Origin: Synechococcus sp. M44_DOE_062
GTDB lineage: Bacteria > Cyanobacteriota > Cyanobacteriia > Thermostichales > Thermostichaceae
Length of the DNA stretch: 64,000 nucleotides
Reading direction: 5' to 3'
Assembly (NCBI GenBank): GCA_015295985.1
Contig: DVDX01000004.1
Location: forward strand, 94,174-158,173
The position numbers and the translations under genes are program-made. The notes below the pieces were generated by a model that made no database searches, had not been told where the DNA came from, and saw nothing but the letters and a program-made list of their open reading frames with translations. Positions within the stretch are counted from its first letter, which is position 1. Each line of letters begins with the position of its first letter. Shown in pieces: positions 26,884 to 35,369 of this stretch.

Positions 26884-26969
26884 GGCGAACGGCTGAGATG
26901 AGCCGCTGCAGATAACCTCTAATTCTCGCAGATAACCTCTCGGCGGTCGGCTCCATCGATTTGTTATGC
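26884..26969 (-). repeat. attC site closing the toxin-antitoxin cassette
   Basis: On the minus strand: R'' GCATAAC (26969-26963), AAATCGATGGAGCCGACCGC as the left arm, and a centre with two 13-bp direct repeats (plus strand GCAGATAACCTCT at 26908-26920 and 26928-26940). The right arm is CAGCGGCTCATCTCAGCC and R' is GTTCGCC (26890-26884). The left and right arms resemble well-known 59-base elements of the form TAACAATTCGTTCAAGCCGAC ... GCGGCTTAACTCAGGCGTT. It starts 15 bases after the toxin stop. Confidence 0.72.
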
Positions 26970-26984
26970 TGCGATCAGCTATTC

Positions 26985-27287
26985 CTACGACAATCGACTT
27001 CGCCATTTCTTCGGGTCTTGAGAACAGTGGAAAACGGCATAAACAACAACTGTTGTATCTGAATGCTCATAGAAGACCACGTAGGGAAAGTGCCGAATGA
27101 CAGCTCTTCGATAACTTTGGTAAACCACCTGATACATCTCTGGGTTGCGTCGGATGAATTGAATACAAGCATCAACGCAGCGAAGAAACTCTTCGCCTAA
27201 ACCAAACTCCTGCTCTTCATACCACGTATAAGCCTAAGCTACATCTTGTTCCGCCTCTGGCAGAATGATCAGGCTTCTAAGCACCAT
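26985..27287 (-). pseudogene. RelE/ParE-family toxin with an internal TAG
   Basis: From ATG 27287 the frame reads MVLRSLIILPEAEQDVA, then TAG (27236-27234, codon 18), then AYTWYEEQEFGLGEEFLRCV ... YRRAVIRHFPYVVFYEHSD ... VYAVFHCSQDPKKWR to a stop at 26985. Without the stop this is a full 100-residue ParE/RelE toxin, with conserved AxxDL-like start, YEEQ, FPY and FHxxRxPxxW-like end. One base change (for example CAG to TAG) explains it. Its start overlaps the antitoxin gene by 11 bases. Reinitiation downstream cannot be excluded but would lose the first beta strand. Confidence 0.82.
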
Positions 27288-27504
27288 ACCGCCCGCTACG
27301 AATTCGTTCCTTCGCTGCTTCCCACGAACTCCCTGAGTCAGGATTCTGCAAATAAGCAGCTTTTCTCTGAGCAAGTTCTTCTTTTTGCCAGTCAAGCACA
27401 GGAATTTGCTCTGGAGTCTGGGCAATACTGTCCCATAAATCTTCCAGTAGTTGCAATTTTTCCGAGAGGGTTAACTCAAAAACTTGAGTGAACTCTGTGT
27501 TCAT
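27277..27504 (-). CDS. addiction module antitoxin (unstable antitoxin family)
   Basis: A 75-residue protein of the small addiction module component family that pairs with RelE/ParE toxins. The start MNTEFTQVFELTLSEKLQLL is followed by LEDLWDSIAQ and the end segment SSWEAAKERIRSGR. ATG 27504 is preferred to 27531 as it gives the usual family length. The frame is intact although the toxin is broken. It is the first gene after the presumed attI, so a promoter in the integrase or attI region could transcribe it. Confidence 0.8.
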   Translation of the reverse strand: MNTEFTQVFELTLSEKLQLLEDLWDSIAQTPEQIPVLDWQKEELAQRKAAYLQNPDSGSSWEAAKERIRSGRYGA

Positions 27505-27850
27505 GCTGACCTCACCATACTGATTAGGCATTCTGCTTCAAGTCTATCACTGGCAGTGATAAGGCTACTCGTTTGCTAGCTATGCCTATTTGGGGCTATT
27601 GGATCTGTCGCAGCTAAACAAACTTGGTAGCTGTTGTTGACATCTTAGAATAGGTAGTGTGAGTGCAGATCATCTTCCGGTCACGCCCCCACCGAGGACT
27701 AAGCAGCATAACATATGCTTGTGAAGCCAAATGACTGATAATCACCTAAGAAGCAGACTTTTCCATCACTTAGCGCTATACTACCCTAATTTGTCTGTAT
27801 AGCCAACATTTTGAGCGATAATTACCTCTGAAGGGTTTTTATCTGTCTGA
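27505..27850 (-). other. presumed attI and cassette leader region
   Basis: A 346-base gap between divergent integrase and first cassette gene, where attI and the cassette promoter should lie. On the minus strand GTTATGC (27712-27706) matches GTTRRRY except one position and is the exact complement of the GCATAAC core of the first attC. That is what is expected if that cassette was inserted here. GTTTAGC (27618-27612) is a weaker alternative. Promoter boxes could not be assigned. Confidence 0.4.
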
Positions 27851-28853
27851 ATGAGCATTAACACACCCATACCTAGACCCAGAAAGCTCCTGGAGCAAGT
27901 CAGTGATGCCCTCCGGGTCAAGCACTACTCCTACCAAACCGAGAAATCTTAAACCGAGAAATCTTATCTTCTCTGGATCCGTCGCTTTATCTTGTTTCAC
28001 AACAAGCGACACCCCAAGGAGATGGGTGGCGAAGAAATCAACGCCTTCCTCACTCATCTGGCGGTGGAGGGTAAGGTCGCCGCTTCCACCCAAAACCAGG
28101 CTCTCAGTGCGCTGTTGTTCCTTTACCGAGAAGTGCTGCATCTGGAGCTAGACTTTGACCTAGACGCCGTGCGAGCCAAACGGTCACGCTATTTGCCTAC
28201 GGTCTTAACCCCTGAGGAGGTCAAAGCCATCATTGTGCATCTATCCGGGATCCATCGCTTGGTGGTGCAGGTGCTGTATGGCAGTGGCTTGCGATTGGCG
28301 GAAGCCCAGCAGCTCCGGGTCAAAGATGTGGATTTTAACCAACGGCAACTGGCGGTTCGCAATAGTAAAGGGATGGAGAGCCGGTTAACGATGCTGCCAG
28401 AAACCCTAGTGGAACCTTTGCAAGAACACTTGCTCTGGGTAAAGCGACAACATCAGCAGGACTTGGAACAAGGATATGGCTCAGTCTATCTGCCGTTTGC
28501 TTTGGAGCGAAAGTATCCCAATGCGGAGCGGGAGTGGAGCTGGCAATATGCAATATGTCTTTCCGGCAGAAAGGTTATCTCAGGACCCTCGCACTGGCAT
28601 CACCCGCCGCCATCATTTGCATGAGTCTGGATTACAACGGGCGATTAAACAAGCTGTCCAAAAAACCGGGATCCCCAAGCGGGTCAGTTGCCACACCTTC
28701 CGCCATAGTTTTGCCACTCATCTCCTGCAAAACGGCTACGACATCCGCACCGTCCAAGAATTGTTGGGCCACAAAGATGTCAAAACCACCATGATTTACA
28801 CCCATGTGCTGAATAAAGGCGGGCGTGGGGTGAGAAGTCCATTGAATCCCTAG
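27851..28853 (+). pseudogene. intI: integron integrase, broken by two tandem duplications
   Basis: A tyrosine recombinase of the IntI group. Catalytic residues in order: Arg in LYGSGLRLAEAQ, His-x-x-Arg in [13 protein letters not shown], His in LLGHKDVKT, and the nucleophile Tyr in [12 protein letters not shown]. The IntI-specific insert [13 protein letters not shown] ... [15 protein letters not shown] is present. A 15-bp duplication (AAACCGAGAAATCTT at 27936-27950 and 27951-27965) creates a TAA at about codon 34. A 7-bp duplication (CAATATG at 28544-28550 and 28551-28557) shifts the frame before the catalytic C-terminus. Removing both restores one 326-codon frame from ATG 27851, close to the length of IntI1. 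So the gene looks inactive. Confidence 0.88.
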
Positions 28854-29071
28854 ATAAAGAATGCCTTCTGGGGAAGGGATCCTCTTCCCCCTCATAGTAT
28901 CTCAGCAATTATTGCGAATTGTTACAGCCTTGCCGCCATGCTCCCAGCAGGGATCCGTTTCTCTGGTAGAACGGGAAACAGACAATAGGGGATCCTGCCT
29001 ATCGCGTCAGCGGGACGGAATCCTTTCCCCAATTCATTCATCTTTTGCATTGCACGACGGAGAGCGACCGC
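28854..29071. other. spacer upstream of chlH
   Basis: About 220 bases. It holds a GGGACGGAATCC repeat copy at 29003-29026 and GGATCC palindromes. A GGAGAG at 29059-29064 (9 bases ahead of the ATG) serves chlH. The chlH promoter must lie here or within the repeat, but no clear boxes were identified. Confidence 0.4.
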
Positions 29072-32000
29072 ATGTTTACTCTGGTTAAGCCCATCACCCG
29101 CCACGTTACCCCTGCCGAGGTGGGGGATCGCCGCTTGATGAAGGTGGTGTATGTGGTGTTGGAGCCGCAATATCAGAGTGCTCTGACGGCGGCTGTGCAG
29201 CGCATCAATGCCCACAACTCCAAGCTGGCGGTGGAGCTGGCTGGCTATCTGGTGGAGGAGCTGCGGGATCCGGCAGGCTACGATGCCTTCAAGCGGGATC
29301 TGGAAACGGCCAATGTCTTTATCGGATCCCTAATTTTTATTGAAGACATTGCCCAGAAGGTGGTGCAGGCGGTACAGCCCCTGCGGGAGCGGCTGGATGC
29401 GGTGGTGGTCTTCCCTTCCATGCCGGAAGTGATGCGCCTGAACAAGATGGGATCCTTTTCCATGGCGCAGCTAGGCCAGTCCAAGAGTGCCATTGCCCAG
29501 TTCATGCGCAAGCGCCAGCAGGGATCCAACTTCCAAGAGGGGATGTTGAAGCTGCTGCAGACCCTGCCCAAGGTGCTGAAGTATCTGCCCTTCGACAAGG
29601 CGCAGGATGCCCGCAACTTCATGCTCAGTTTTCAGTACTGGCTGGGGGGATCCCGCGAGAACTTGGAGAACTTCTTGCTGATGTTGGCGGATCGCTACCT
29701 GCCGGGGATGCGGGATCAGGTGCAGTTTGCCGAGCCGGTCACCTATTTGGAGATGGGCATTTGGCACCCCCTGGCGCCGCAGATGTTTGCCAGCCTGTCG
29801 GAGTATCTGGACTGGTACAACGCCCGTGAGGATTTGCCGGCGGAAGTGAAGGATCCCTTGGCCCCCTGTGTGGGGTTGGTGCTGCAGCGCACCCACTTGG
29901 TGACGGGGGATGATGCCCACTATGTGGCCATGGTGCAAGAGCTGGAGTCGCGCGGGGCGCGGGTGGTGCCAGTGTTTGCCGGGGGGCTGGACTTCTCCAA
30001 GCCGGTGAACGAGTTTTTCTGGAATGCCCAAAAGACCACCCCGGTTGTGGATGTGGTGGTGTCGCTGACGGGATTTGCCCTGGTGGGGGGGCCGGCGCGG
30101 CAGGATCACCCCAAAGCGGTGGAAGCGCTGCAACGGCTGAATCGCCCCTACATGGTGGCGCTGCCCTTGGTGTTTCAATCGACGGAAGAATGGGCCAGCA
30201 GCGATCTGGGCCTACACCCAGTGCAGGTGGCTTTGCAGATCGCCATTCCCGAGCTGGACGGGGCCATCGATCCCATCATCCTCTCAGGGCGGGATGCGGC
30301 TACCGGAAAAGCCCATGCGATGCAGGATCGGATTGAGTTGATCGCGGCGCGGGCGATTAAGTGGGCCAACCTGCGACGTAAGCCTAATCTGGAGAAGAAG
30401 ATCGCCATCACCGTTTTCAGCTTCCCGCCGGACAAGGGGAATGTGGGGACGGCAGCCTACTTGGATGTGTTTGCCTCCGTTCACCGGGTGATGCAGGCCC
30501 TGGCCAACAACGGCTATGACCTCGGCCCTGTTCGCGACGGCGGGGCGGAGTCCTTGCTGCCCAAAACCCCACAGGAGCTGATGGAGGCCATCCTGCACGA
30601 TGCCCAGGCCCAATATGCCAGCCCAGAGCTGAACGTGGCTGCCAAACTGTCGGTGCGGGAATACGAGGCCCTGACGCCTTATGTGAAAGCCATCGAGCAA
30701 TACTGGGGGCCGGCACCGGGGCACCTGAACACGGATGGGCAAAATCTGTTGATCTACGGCAAGCACTTCGGCAACCTCTTCATCGGGGTGCAGCCCACCT
30801 TTGGGTATGAAGGGGATCCCATGCGGCTGCTCTTCTCCAAATCGGCCAGCCCTCACCACGGCTTTGCCGCCTACTACACCTACCTGGAGAAAGTGTGGGG
30901 GGCGGATGCGGTGTTGCACTTTGGCACCCATGGATCCCTGGAGTTTATGCCGGGCAAGCAGATCGGCATGTCGGGGGAGTGCTACCCGGATAATTTGATC
31001 GGCTCTTTGCCCAACTTGTACTACTACGCGGCCAACAACCCCAGCGAAGCCACCATTGCCAAGCGACGCGGTTATGCCTGCACCATCAGCTACCTGACGC
31101 CGCCGGCGGAAAACGCGGGCCTCTACAAAGGGCTGCAGGAGCTGCGGGAGCTGATCGGCTCTTACCAAAGCCTGCGGGAAGGAGGGCGCGGCATTCAAAT
31201 TGTCAACACCATCTGCGACAAGGCGCGGCTGGTCAACCTCGACAAAGACGTGGAGCTGCCGCAGGGGGATGCTGCTCAGTTGAGCCTGGAGGAGCGGGAC
31301 ACGGTGGTGGGTAAGCTCTACGCCAAGCTCATGGAGATCGAGTCGCGGCTGCTGCCCTGTGGTCTGCACGTGATCGGGGTGCCCCCCACCGCCGAAGAGG
31401 CGATTGCCACCTTGGTGAGCATTGCCAGCGTTGATCGCCCGGAAGAAGGGATCCTGGGCTTGCCGCGCATCCTTGCCCAAAGCCTGGGCCGGGACATTGA
31501 CGAGATCTACCGCAACCGAGATCGAGGGCACCTGGCGGATACGGAGCTGCTGGATCGCATCAACAAGGCTTGTCAAAAGGCAGTGGCAGCCCTGGTGCAG
31601 GAGCAGACCGATGCCCAGGGGCGGGTCTCCAGGGTGGCCAAGCTCAACTTCTTCAACATGGGTCGGCAAGCGCCGTGGCTAATGGCCCTGAAGGAGGCGG
31701 GCTACCCACAGGTGGATCCGGATCTTTTGAAGCCTTTGTTTGAGTTCCTGGAAGAGTGCCTGAAGCAAATTACCGCTGACCAAGAGCTGGGATCCCTGCT
31801 GAGGGCCTTGGAAGGTGAGTACATTTCGCCGGGGCCAGGGGGGGATCCCATCCGCAACCCCAATGTGTTGCCCACGGGACGGAACATCCATGCTTTGGAT
31901 CCCCAGTCTATCCCCACGGCAGCCGCGATTAAGTCTGCGGAGATCGTGGTGGAACGGCTGCTGGCCCGCGAGATGAGCAGCAACGGCGGCAAGTACCCGG

Positions 32001-33058
32001 AGACCATCTCGGTGGTGCTCTGGGGCACTGACAACATCAAGACCTATGGGGAATCCCTGGCGCAGGTGCTGTGTTTGCTGGGGGTGCGACCCAAACCCGA
32101 TGCCCTGGGGCGGGTGAACAAGGTGGAGCTGATCCCCTTGCAGGAGCTGGGCCGTCCTCGGATTGATGTGGTGGTGAACTGCTCTGGAGTATTCCGGGAT
32201 CTGTTTGTCAACCAGATGGATCTGATCGACCGGGCGGTGAAGCTGGCGGCCACGGCAGTGGAGCCTCTGGAGCTGAACTTCGTGCGCAAGCACGCCCTAC
32301 AGCAGGCGGAAGAGCTGGGCCTGACCCTGGAGCAGGCGGCGACGCGGGTTTTTTCCAATGCGTCCGGCTCCTACTCCGCCAACATCAACCTGGCGGTGGA
32401 AAACAGCTCTTGGGAAGATGAGAGTGAACTACGGGAGATGTACCTATCCCGCAAGTCCTTTGCCTTCGGCTCCAACCTGCCCAACCAGCAGATGCGACAG
32501 CTCTTCGAGGCCAGCCTGAAAACGGTGGATGTGACCTTCCAGAACCTGGACTCCTCGGAGATCAGCTTGACGGATGTCAGCCACTACTTTGACTCGGATC
32601 CCACCAAGCTGGTGCAGAGCCTGCGCCCGGATGGCAAAGCTCCCTCTGCCTACATGGCAGATACCACCACGCCCAACGCCCAGATCCGCACCCTGAGCGA
32701 AACCATTCGTCTGGACGCCCGCACCAAGCTCCTCAATCCCAAGTGGTATGAGGGGATGCTCAAGCATGGTTATGAAGGGGTACGGGAGATCGCCAAGCGG
32801 CTGGTCAACACCTCAGGTTGGTCGGCCACCGCAGGCGCAGTGGACAACTGGATCTACGAGGAAACCAACGAGACCTTCATCAAGGATGAGGCGATGCGGC
32901 AGCGCTTGATGAACCTCAACCCCCACTCCTTCCGGCGCATTGTTGGATCCCTGCTAGAGGTGCATGGGCGTGGCTATTGGCAGACTTCCCAGGCCAATAT
33001 CGAGCGCCTGCAGGAGCTGTATCAGGAGATCGAGGACAGGATCGAAGGGGTGGAGTAA
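29072..33058 (+). CDS. chlH: magnesium chelatase subunit H
   Basis: The 1328-residue porphyrin-binding subunit that, with ChlI and ChlD, inserts Mg into protoporphyrin IX, the first step specific to chlorophyll. Recognisable parts are [14 protein letters not shown] (start), [54 protein letters not shown] and [23 protein letters not shown] 29072 has GGAGAG upstream and matches the family start; an ATG-less extension to 29045 is unlikely. At 30530-30555 a dispersed repeat copy is read as [13 protein letters not shown] between NGYDL and [11 protein letters not shown], a place where relatives are shorter. Neither chlI nor chlD is nearby. Confidence 0.95.
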   Translation: MFTLVKPITRHVTPAEVGDRRLMKVVYVVLEPQYQSALTAAVQRINAHNSKLAVELAGYLVEELRDPAGYDAFKRDLETANVFIGSLIFIEDIAQKVVQAVQPLRERLDAVVVFPSMPEVMRLNKMGSFSMAQLGQSKSAIAQFMRKRQQGSNFQEGMLKLLQTLPKVLKYLPFDKAQDARNFMLSFQYWLGGSRENLENFLLMLADRYLPGMRDQVQFAEPVTYLEMGIWHPLAPQMFASLSEYLDWYNAREDLPAEVKDPLAPCVGLVLQRTHLVTGDDAHYVAMVQELESRGARVVPVFAGGLDFSKPVNEFFWNAQKTTPVVDVVVSLTGFALVGGPARQDHPKAVEALQRLNRPYMVALPLVFQSTEEWASSDLGLHPVQVALQIAIPELDGAIDPIILSGRDAATGKAHAMQDRIELIAARAIKWANLRRKPNLEKKIAITVFSFPPDKGNVGTAAYLDVFASVHRVMQALANNGYDLGPVRDGGAESLLPKTPQELMEAILHDAQAQYASPELNVAAKLSVREYEALTPYVKAIEQYWGPAPGHLNTDGQNLLIYGKHFGNLFIGVQPTFGYEGDPMRLLFSKSASPHHGFAAYYTYLEKVWGADAVLHFGTHGSLEFMPGKQIGMSGECYPDNLIGSLPNLYYYAANNPSEATIAKRRGYACTISYLTPPAENAGLYKGLQELRELIGSYQSLREGGRGIQIVNTICDKARLVNLDKDVELPQGDAAQLSLEERDTVVGKLYAKLMEIESRLLPCGLHVIGVPPTAEEAIATLVSIASVDRPEEGILGLPRILAQSLGRDIDEIYRNRDRGHLADTELLDRINKACQKAVAALVQEQTDAQGRVSRVAKLNFFNMGRQAPWLMALKEAGYPQVDPDLLKPLFEFLEECLKQITADQELGSLLRALEGEYISPGPGGDPIRNPNVLPTGRNIHALDPQSIPTAAAIKSAEIVVERLLAREMSSNGGKYPETISVVLWGTDNIKTYGESLAQVLCLLGVRPKPDALGRVNKVELIPLQELGRPRIDVVVNCSGVFRDLFVNQMDLIDRAVKLAATAVEPLELNFVRKHALQQAEELGLTLEQAATRVFSNASGSYSANINLAVENSSWEDESELREMYLSRKSFAFGSNLPNQQMRQLFEASLKTVDVTFQNLDSSEISLTDVSHYFDSDPTKLVQSLRPDGKAPSAYMADTTTPNAQIRTLSETIRLDARTKLLNPKWYEGMLKHGYEGVREIAKRLVNTSGWSATAGAVDNWIYEETNETFIKDEAMRQRLMNLNPHSFRRIVGSLLEVHGRGYWQTSQANIERLQELYQEIEDRIEGVE

Positions 33059-33169
33059 TTTATCTCTAGCAATATGGTTGTTTCAGGTTAGCGTGAGACG
33101 TCTGGGCTACTGTGTTGCTACGCAACGCTGACGCGACCGCGCCAGCGGGACGGGGTCCTTAGACCTTAC

Positions 33170-33568
33170 GTGAAGTCGGCAAAAGCTGCAACCATGGCCG
33201 GATCCTTGCCCAGGGCTTCTGAAGCAGCAGTGGATCCTGCCAAGTTCGTTGATTACTCTATGAATCCAGCTAATCCTGGAAATCAAGGCAAGTGGATTGC
33301 CTTTGCAGAGCTTGGCTATGATGTCAGTACACCAGAGGGAAGAAGGGTGGGATTTGCTCACATTCTGCAACAGGTTACTGCTGCTCTGCCTTGCGCCTTA
33401 GCCGAGGATCCGTTTCCAACACCCTATGGAAGCCGCTATCGAGTCAAGATTGAAATTTTGGGCCTCAATCAGAAAAAAGGCACTTTAGTGACCGTGTGGC
33501 AGGTTGATAAGGAAAGTCTAATCCCTCGTTTGGTCACCAATTGGCTAGAGGTACACAATGATGAGTAA
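33170..33568 (+). CDS. DUF6883-like protein
   Basis: A 132-residue soluble protein. After a repeat-flanked N-terminus it runs AAVDPAKFVDYSMNPANPG, KWIAFAELGYDVSTPEG and then a short beta-rich region (YRVKIEILGLNQKKGTLVTV). That is the layout of the DUF6883 family (A-V-D-x-x-K-x-x-x-Y-x-x-N ... G-K-A). The start is GTG 33170 or ATG 33194; a GGGACGGGGTCC repeat ends 10 bases upstream of GTG. It overlaps the next gene by 11 bases. Such pairs are common in cyanobacteria; a toxin-antitoxin or toxin-immunity role is a guess. Confidence 0.6.
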   Translation: MKSAKAATMAGSLPRASEAAVDPAKFVDYSMNPANPGNQGKWIAFAELGYDVSTPEGRRVGFAHILQQVTAALPCALAEDPFPTPYGSRYRVKIEILGLNQKKGTLVTVWQVDKESLIPRLVTNWLEVHNDE

Positions 33569-33809
33569 AACCACTTCTAGAATCAAGCCATACAGTAGAG
33601 TCAAAACTGTGGCAGATGTCAAGGAGTATTTCAGCGAGACCACTATTCCTGCTGGAACTCAAGGATCCATCGTGGAATGTTACTCAGATCCCACTGAAGG
33701 CTATGCTGTTGATTTAGCGGTTCCGGATTTGAGCTTAGTAGGAGGTTTTCGATATTTTAATCTCATTCTTTTTCCCGATCAGTTTGAAGTCATAGATCCT
33801 GAAACATGA
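33558..33809 (+). CDS. DUF4926-like protein
   Basis: An 83-residue protein with the DUF4926 pattern: an entry segment RIKPYSRVKTVADV, then IPAGTQGSIVECYSDPTEGY and AVDLAVPDL. This is a small SH3-like beta barrel expected to bind a partner. It overlaps the DUF6883-like gene by 11 bases and so is translationally coupled; the two probably act together. The first two codons are both ATG. Composition is somewhat AT-richer than chlH. Confidence 0.6.
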   Translation: MMSKTTSRIKPYSRVKTVADVKEYFSETTIPAGTQGSIVECYSDPTEGYAVDLAVPDLSLVGGFRYFNLILFPDQFEVIDPET

Positions 33810-33837
33810 AGTATCCAATGTTGAATGGACGTTCCCT

Positions 33838-34692
33838 CTACCCCACCCATCCAGCCCAGCGTAGGTAGCCCTCCACCAGTTGGGATCCGGCCAGAGCCGC
33901 TACCCCTCCACCCAAGGACAAGTAGGGGCCAAAGGGGATGGGTTTTCCCAGGCGGGCTTGCCCCAGTCCCATTGCCAGTAGGCTGCCCACCAGGCCAAAC
34001 CCGCAGCCCAGCAGCAGGGTGACTGCCACCCCCTGCCACCCCAGCCACATGCCGATCAGGGCCAACAGCTTGCCGTCTCCCCCACCCATGGCCGCCCGCC
34101 GCAAGACCCACTGGGCCACGAGGCCAATCCCCTCCAGCAGCCAGAGGCCCAGCACAGCTCCTGCGATCCCTTCCACCAGCGACAGGCCCGTAGCGGCTAG
34201 GGATCCGGATCCCTGTAGCCAAGGCAAGGCCAGACGGGCCAAAAGCCCCGCCACCAGCCCTGAACGGGTCAGCTCCTCCGGCAGCAAAAAGGTATCCAGA
34301 TCAATGAGCGCCAGGGCAAACAGCCAGCTCAACAAGATGCAGGTGAGGATCCCTTGGGCAGAAAACCCCAAAACCCCAATGCTGAGGGCAAACAGCCCCA
34401 TCGTCAACGCCTCGACAGCAGGGTAGCGCCAGCCAATCTGTACTCCGCAATGGCGGCAGCGACCGCGCAGCAACAGCCAGCCCAGGATGGGAATGTTCTC
34501 CGTGGGACCCAGTGGTGTTTTGCAGCTTGGACAGTGGGATCCAGGATAGAGCAGAGAGAGGCCCTGCGGCAGGCGATAGACCACCACGTTCAAGAAGCTG
34601 CCCACACAGGCCCCCAGCACCAGCACCAGCACCCAGCCCAACAGGCGCAGCTCCCAGGTGCTGTCTGCATCAGCGTTGCTCAGCCACATCAT
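33838..34692 (-). CDS. pilD: type IV prepilin peptidase / N-methyltransferase
   Basis: A 284-residue polytopic membrane protein that cleaves prepilin leaders and methylates the new N-terminus at the inner membrane. The cytoplasmic zinc loop has both cysteine pairs (CPSC and CRHC, about residues 54-82). The two catalytic aspartates are in LIDLDTFLLPEELT and MGGGDGKLLALIG. About eight membrane segments. Type IV pili serve motility and DNA uptake; comEC and comF lie further along this window. ATG 34692 or 34689. A GGCGGGACGGAG repeat lies 50 bases upstream. Confidence 0.92.
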   Translation of the reverse strand: MMWLSNADADSTWELRLLGWVLVLVLGACVGSFLNVVVYRLPQGLSLLYPGSHCPSCKTPLGPTENIPILGWLLLRGRCRHCGVQIGWRYPAVEALTMGLFALSIGVLGFSAQGILTCILLSWLFALALIDLDTFLLPEELTRSGLVAGLLARLALPWLQGSGSLAATGLSLVEGIAGAVLGLWLLEGIGLVAQWVLRRAAMGGGDGKLLALIGMWLGWQGVAVTLLLGCGFGLVGSLLAMGLGQARLGKPIPFGPYLSLGGGVAALAGSQLVEGYLRWAGWVG

Positions 34693-34817
34693 GCGAGCGT
34701 TGCGCAGTGGGGGAGAACCTCGGGCATGGCAACCCTTCCTTTCGCGTTGGCGGGACGGAGCTCTTAAAGGCAGAAGAGGAAGGGGGGATCTGCTCTGTCA
34801 GCGTAGCTTCTTGTGAC
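34693..34817. repeat. dispersed repeat upstream of pilD
   Basis: One GGGACGGAG repeat copy (34741-34765, TTCGCGTTGGCGGGACGGAG) lies in the spacer between two minus-strand genes. Nothing else is recognised. Confidence 0.55.
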
Positions 34818-35018
34818 TCACCGCAGCGGCTCCAATTGCTGCAGGGGAATAAAAGTTTCCTGAGGCAGCAGAATGGGAAACTCGGAAAAGATTAGATCCC
34901 CTCGCAGGGTGCGGCGATGGATGACTACTCCCCGCGGGGGCTGCTCCAGCACTTCCGGTCGATACTGCAGATGAAATTGATAAATCTGGCGAGCCGCTTG
35001 AAGCAGAGCGCTGTCCAT
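34818..35018 (-). CDS. hypothetical protein, 66 residues
   Basis: A small soluble protein beginning MDSALLQAARQIYQFHLQYR and ending LPQETFIPLQQLEPLR. AGGAAA lies about 8 bases ahead of the ATG, and its base use fits its neighbours, which favours a real gene. No family recognised and no membrane segment. It stands alone. Confidence 0.5.
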   Translation of the reverse strand: MDSALLQAARQIYQFHLQYRPEVLEQPPRGVVIHRRTLRGDLIFSEFPILLPQETFIPLQQLEPLR

Positions 35019-35369
35019 GAGCTGTTTTCCTACCTTGCCAAGTTTACAACTACCCTAACGACATTCCTGATTCCTGTCGCGTCAGCGGGATGGGATCCTC
35101 AAGCCCTTTGGGATCCCCAAAGTTCTGTCTGCCGTCCCTCAGACTCTTGTCCCTTGGACTCTTTATAGAGATGCCTAGGGCTTCTTGAAAGCCGGGGATC
35201 CCTTGAGCTTGGCACCTGCTTCTCTCCAAAAGACAAACCACCCCTGCAAGCCTAAACCTAGGATATCGCTGCCGAGGACTTATGGGTCATCTCTGCCCAC
35301 TCAATTCCCAATCCCTTGTCCAAGAACGGAGGTAATTGAGGGAGCACTCTGGAGCTGCCGGCAGCCAGC
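35019..35369. other. spacer with a repeat copy
   Basis: About 350 bases between a small gene and cphA. It contains a GTCAGCGGGATGGGATCC repeat copy (35075-35100) fused with a GGATCC palindrome and a second palindrome near 35110. No gene is supported. Confidence 0.45.

Larger units (their letters stand above)
24240..28853. mobile_element. decayed chromosomal integron with three attC sites
   Basis: A unit of about 4.6 kb, visibly AT-richer than its surroundings. On the plus strand is a broken IntI-type integrase (27851-28853). Running away from it on the minus strand are a presumed attI region, an antitoxin/toxin cassette closed by attC at 26884-26969, a GIY-YIG nuclease cassette closed by attC at 26032-26089, and a methyltransferase-vsr cassette closed by attC at 24240-24366. 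This divergent integrase/cassette arrangement with one attC 3' of each cassette is the defining integron layout. The outer borders are my reading: the last attC core on the left and the integrase stop on the right. Confidence 0.75.
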
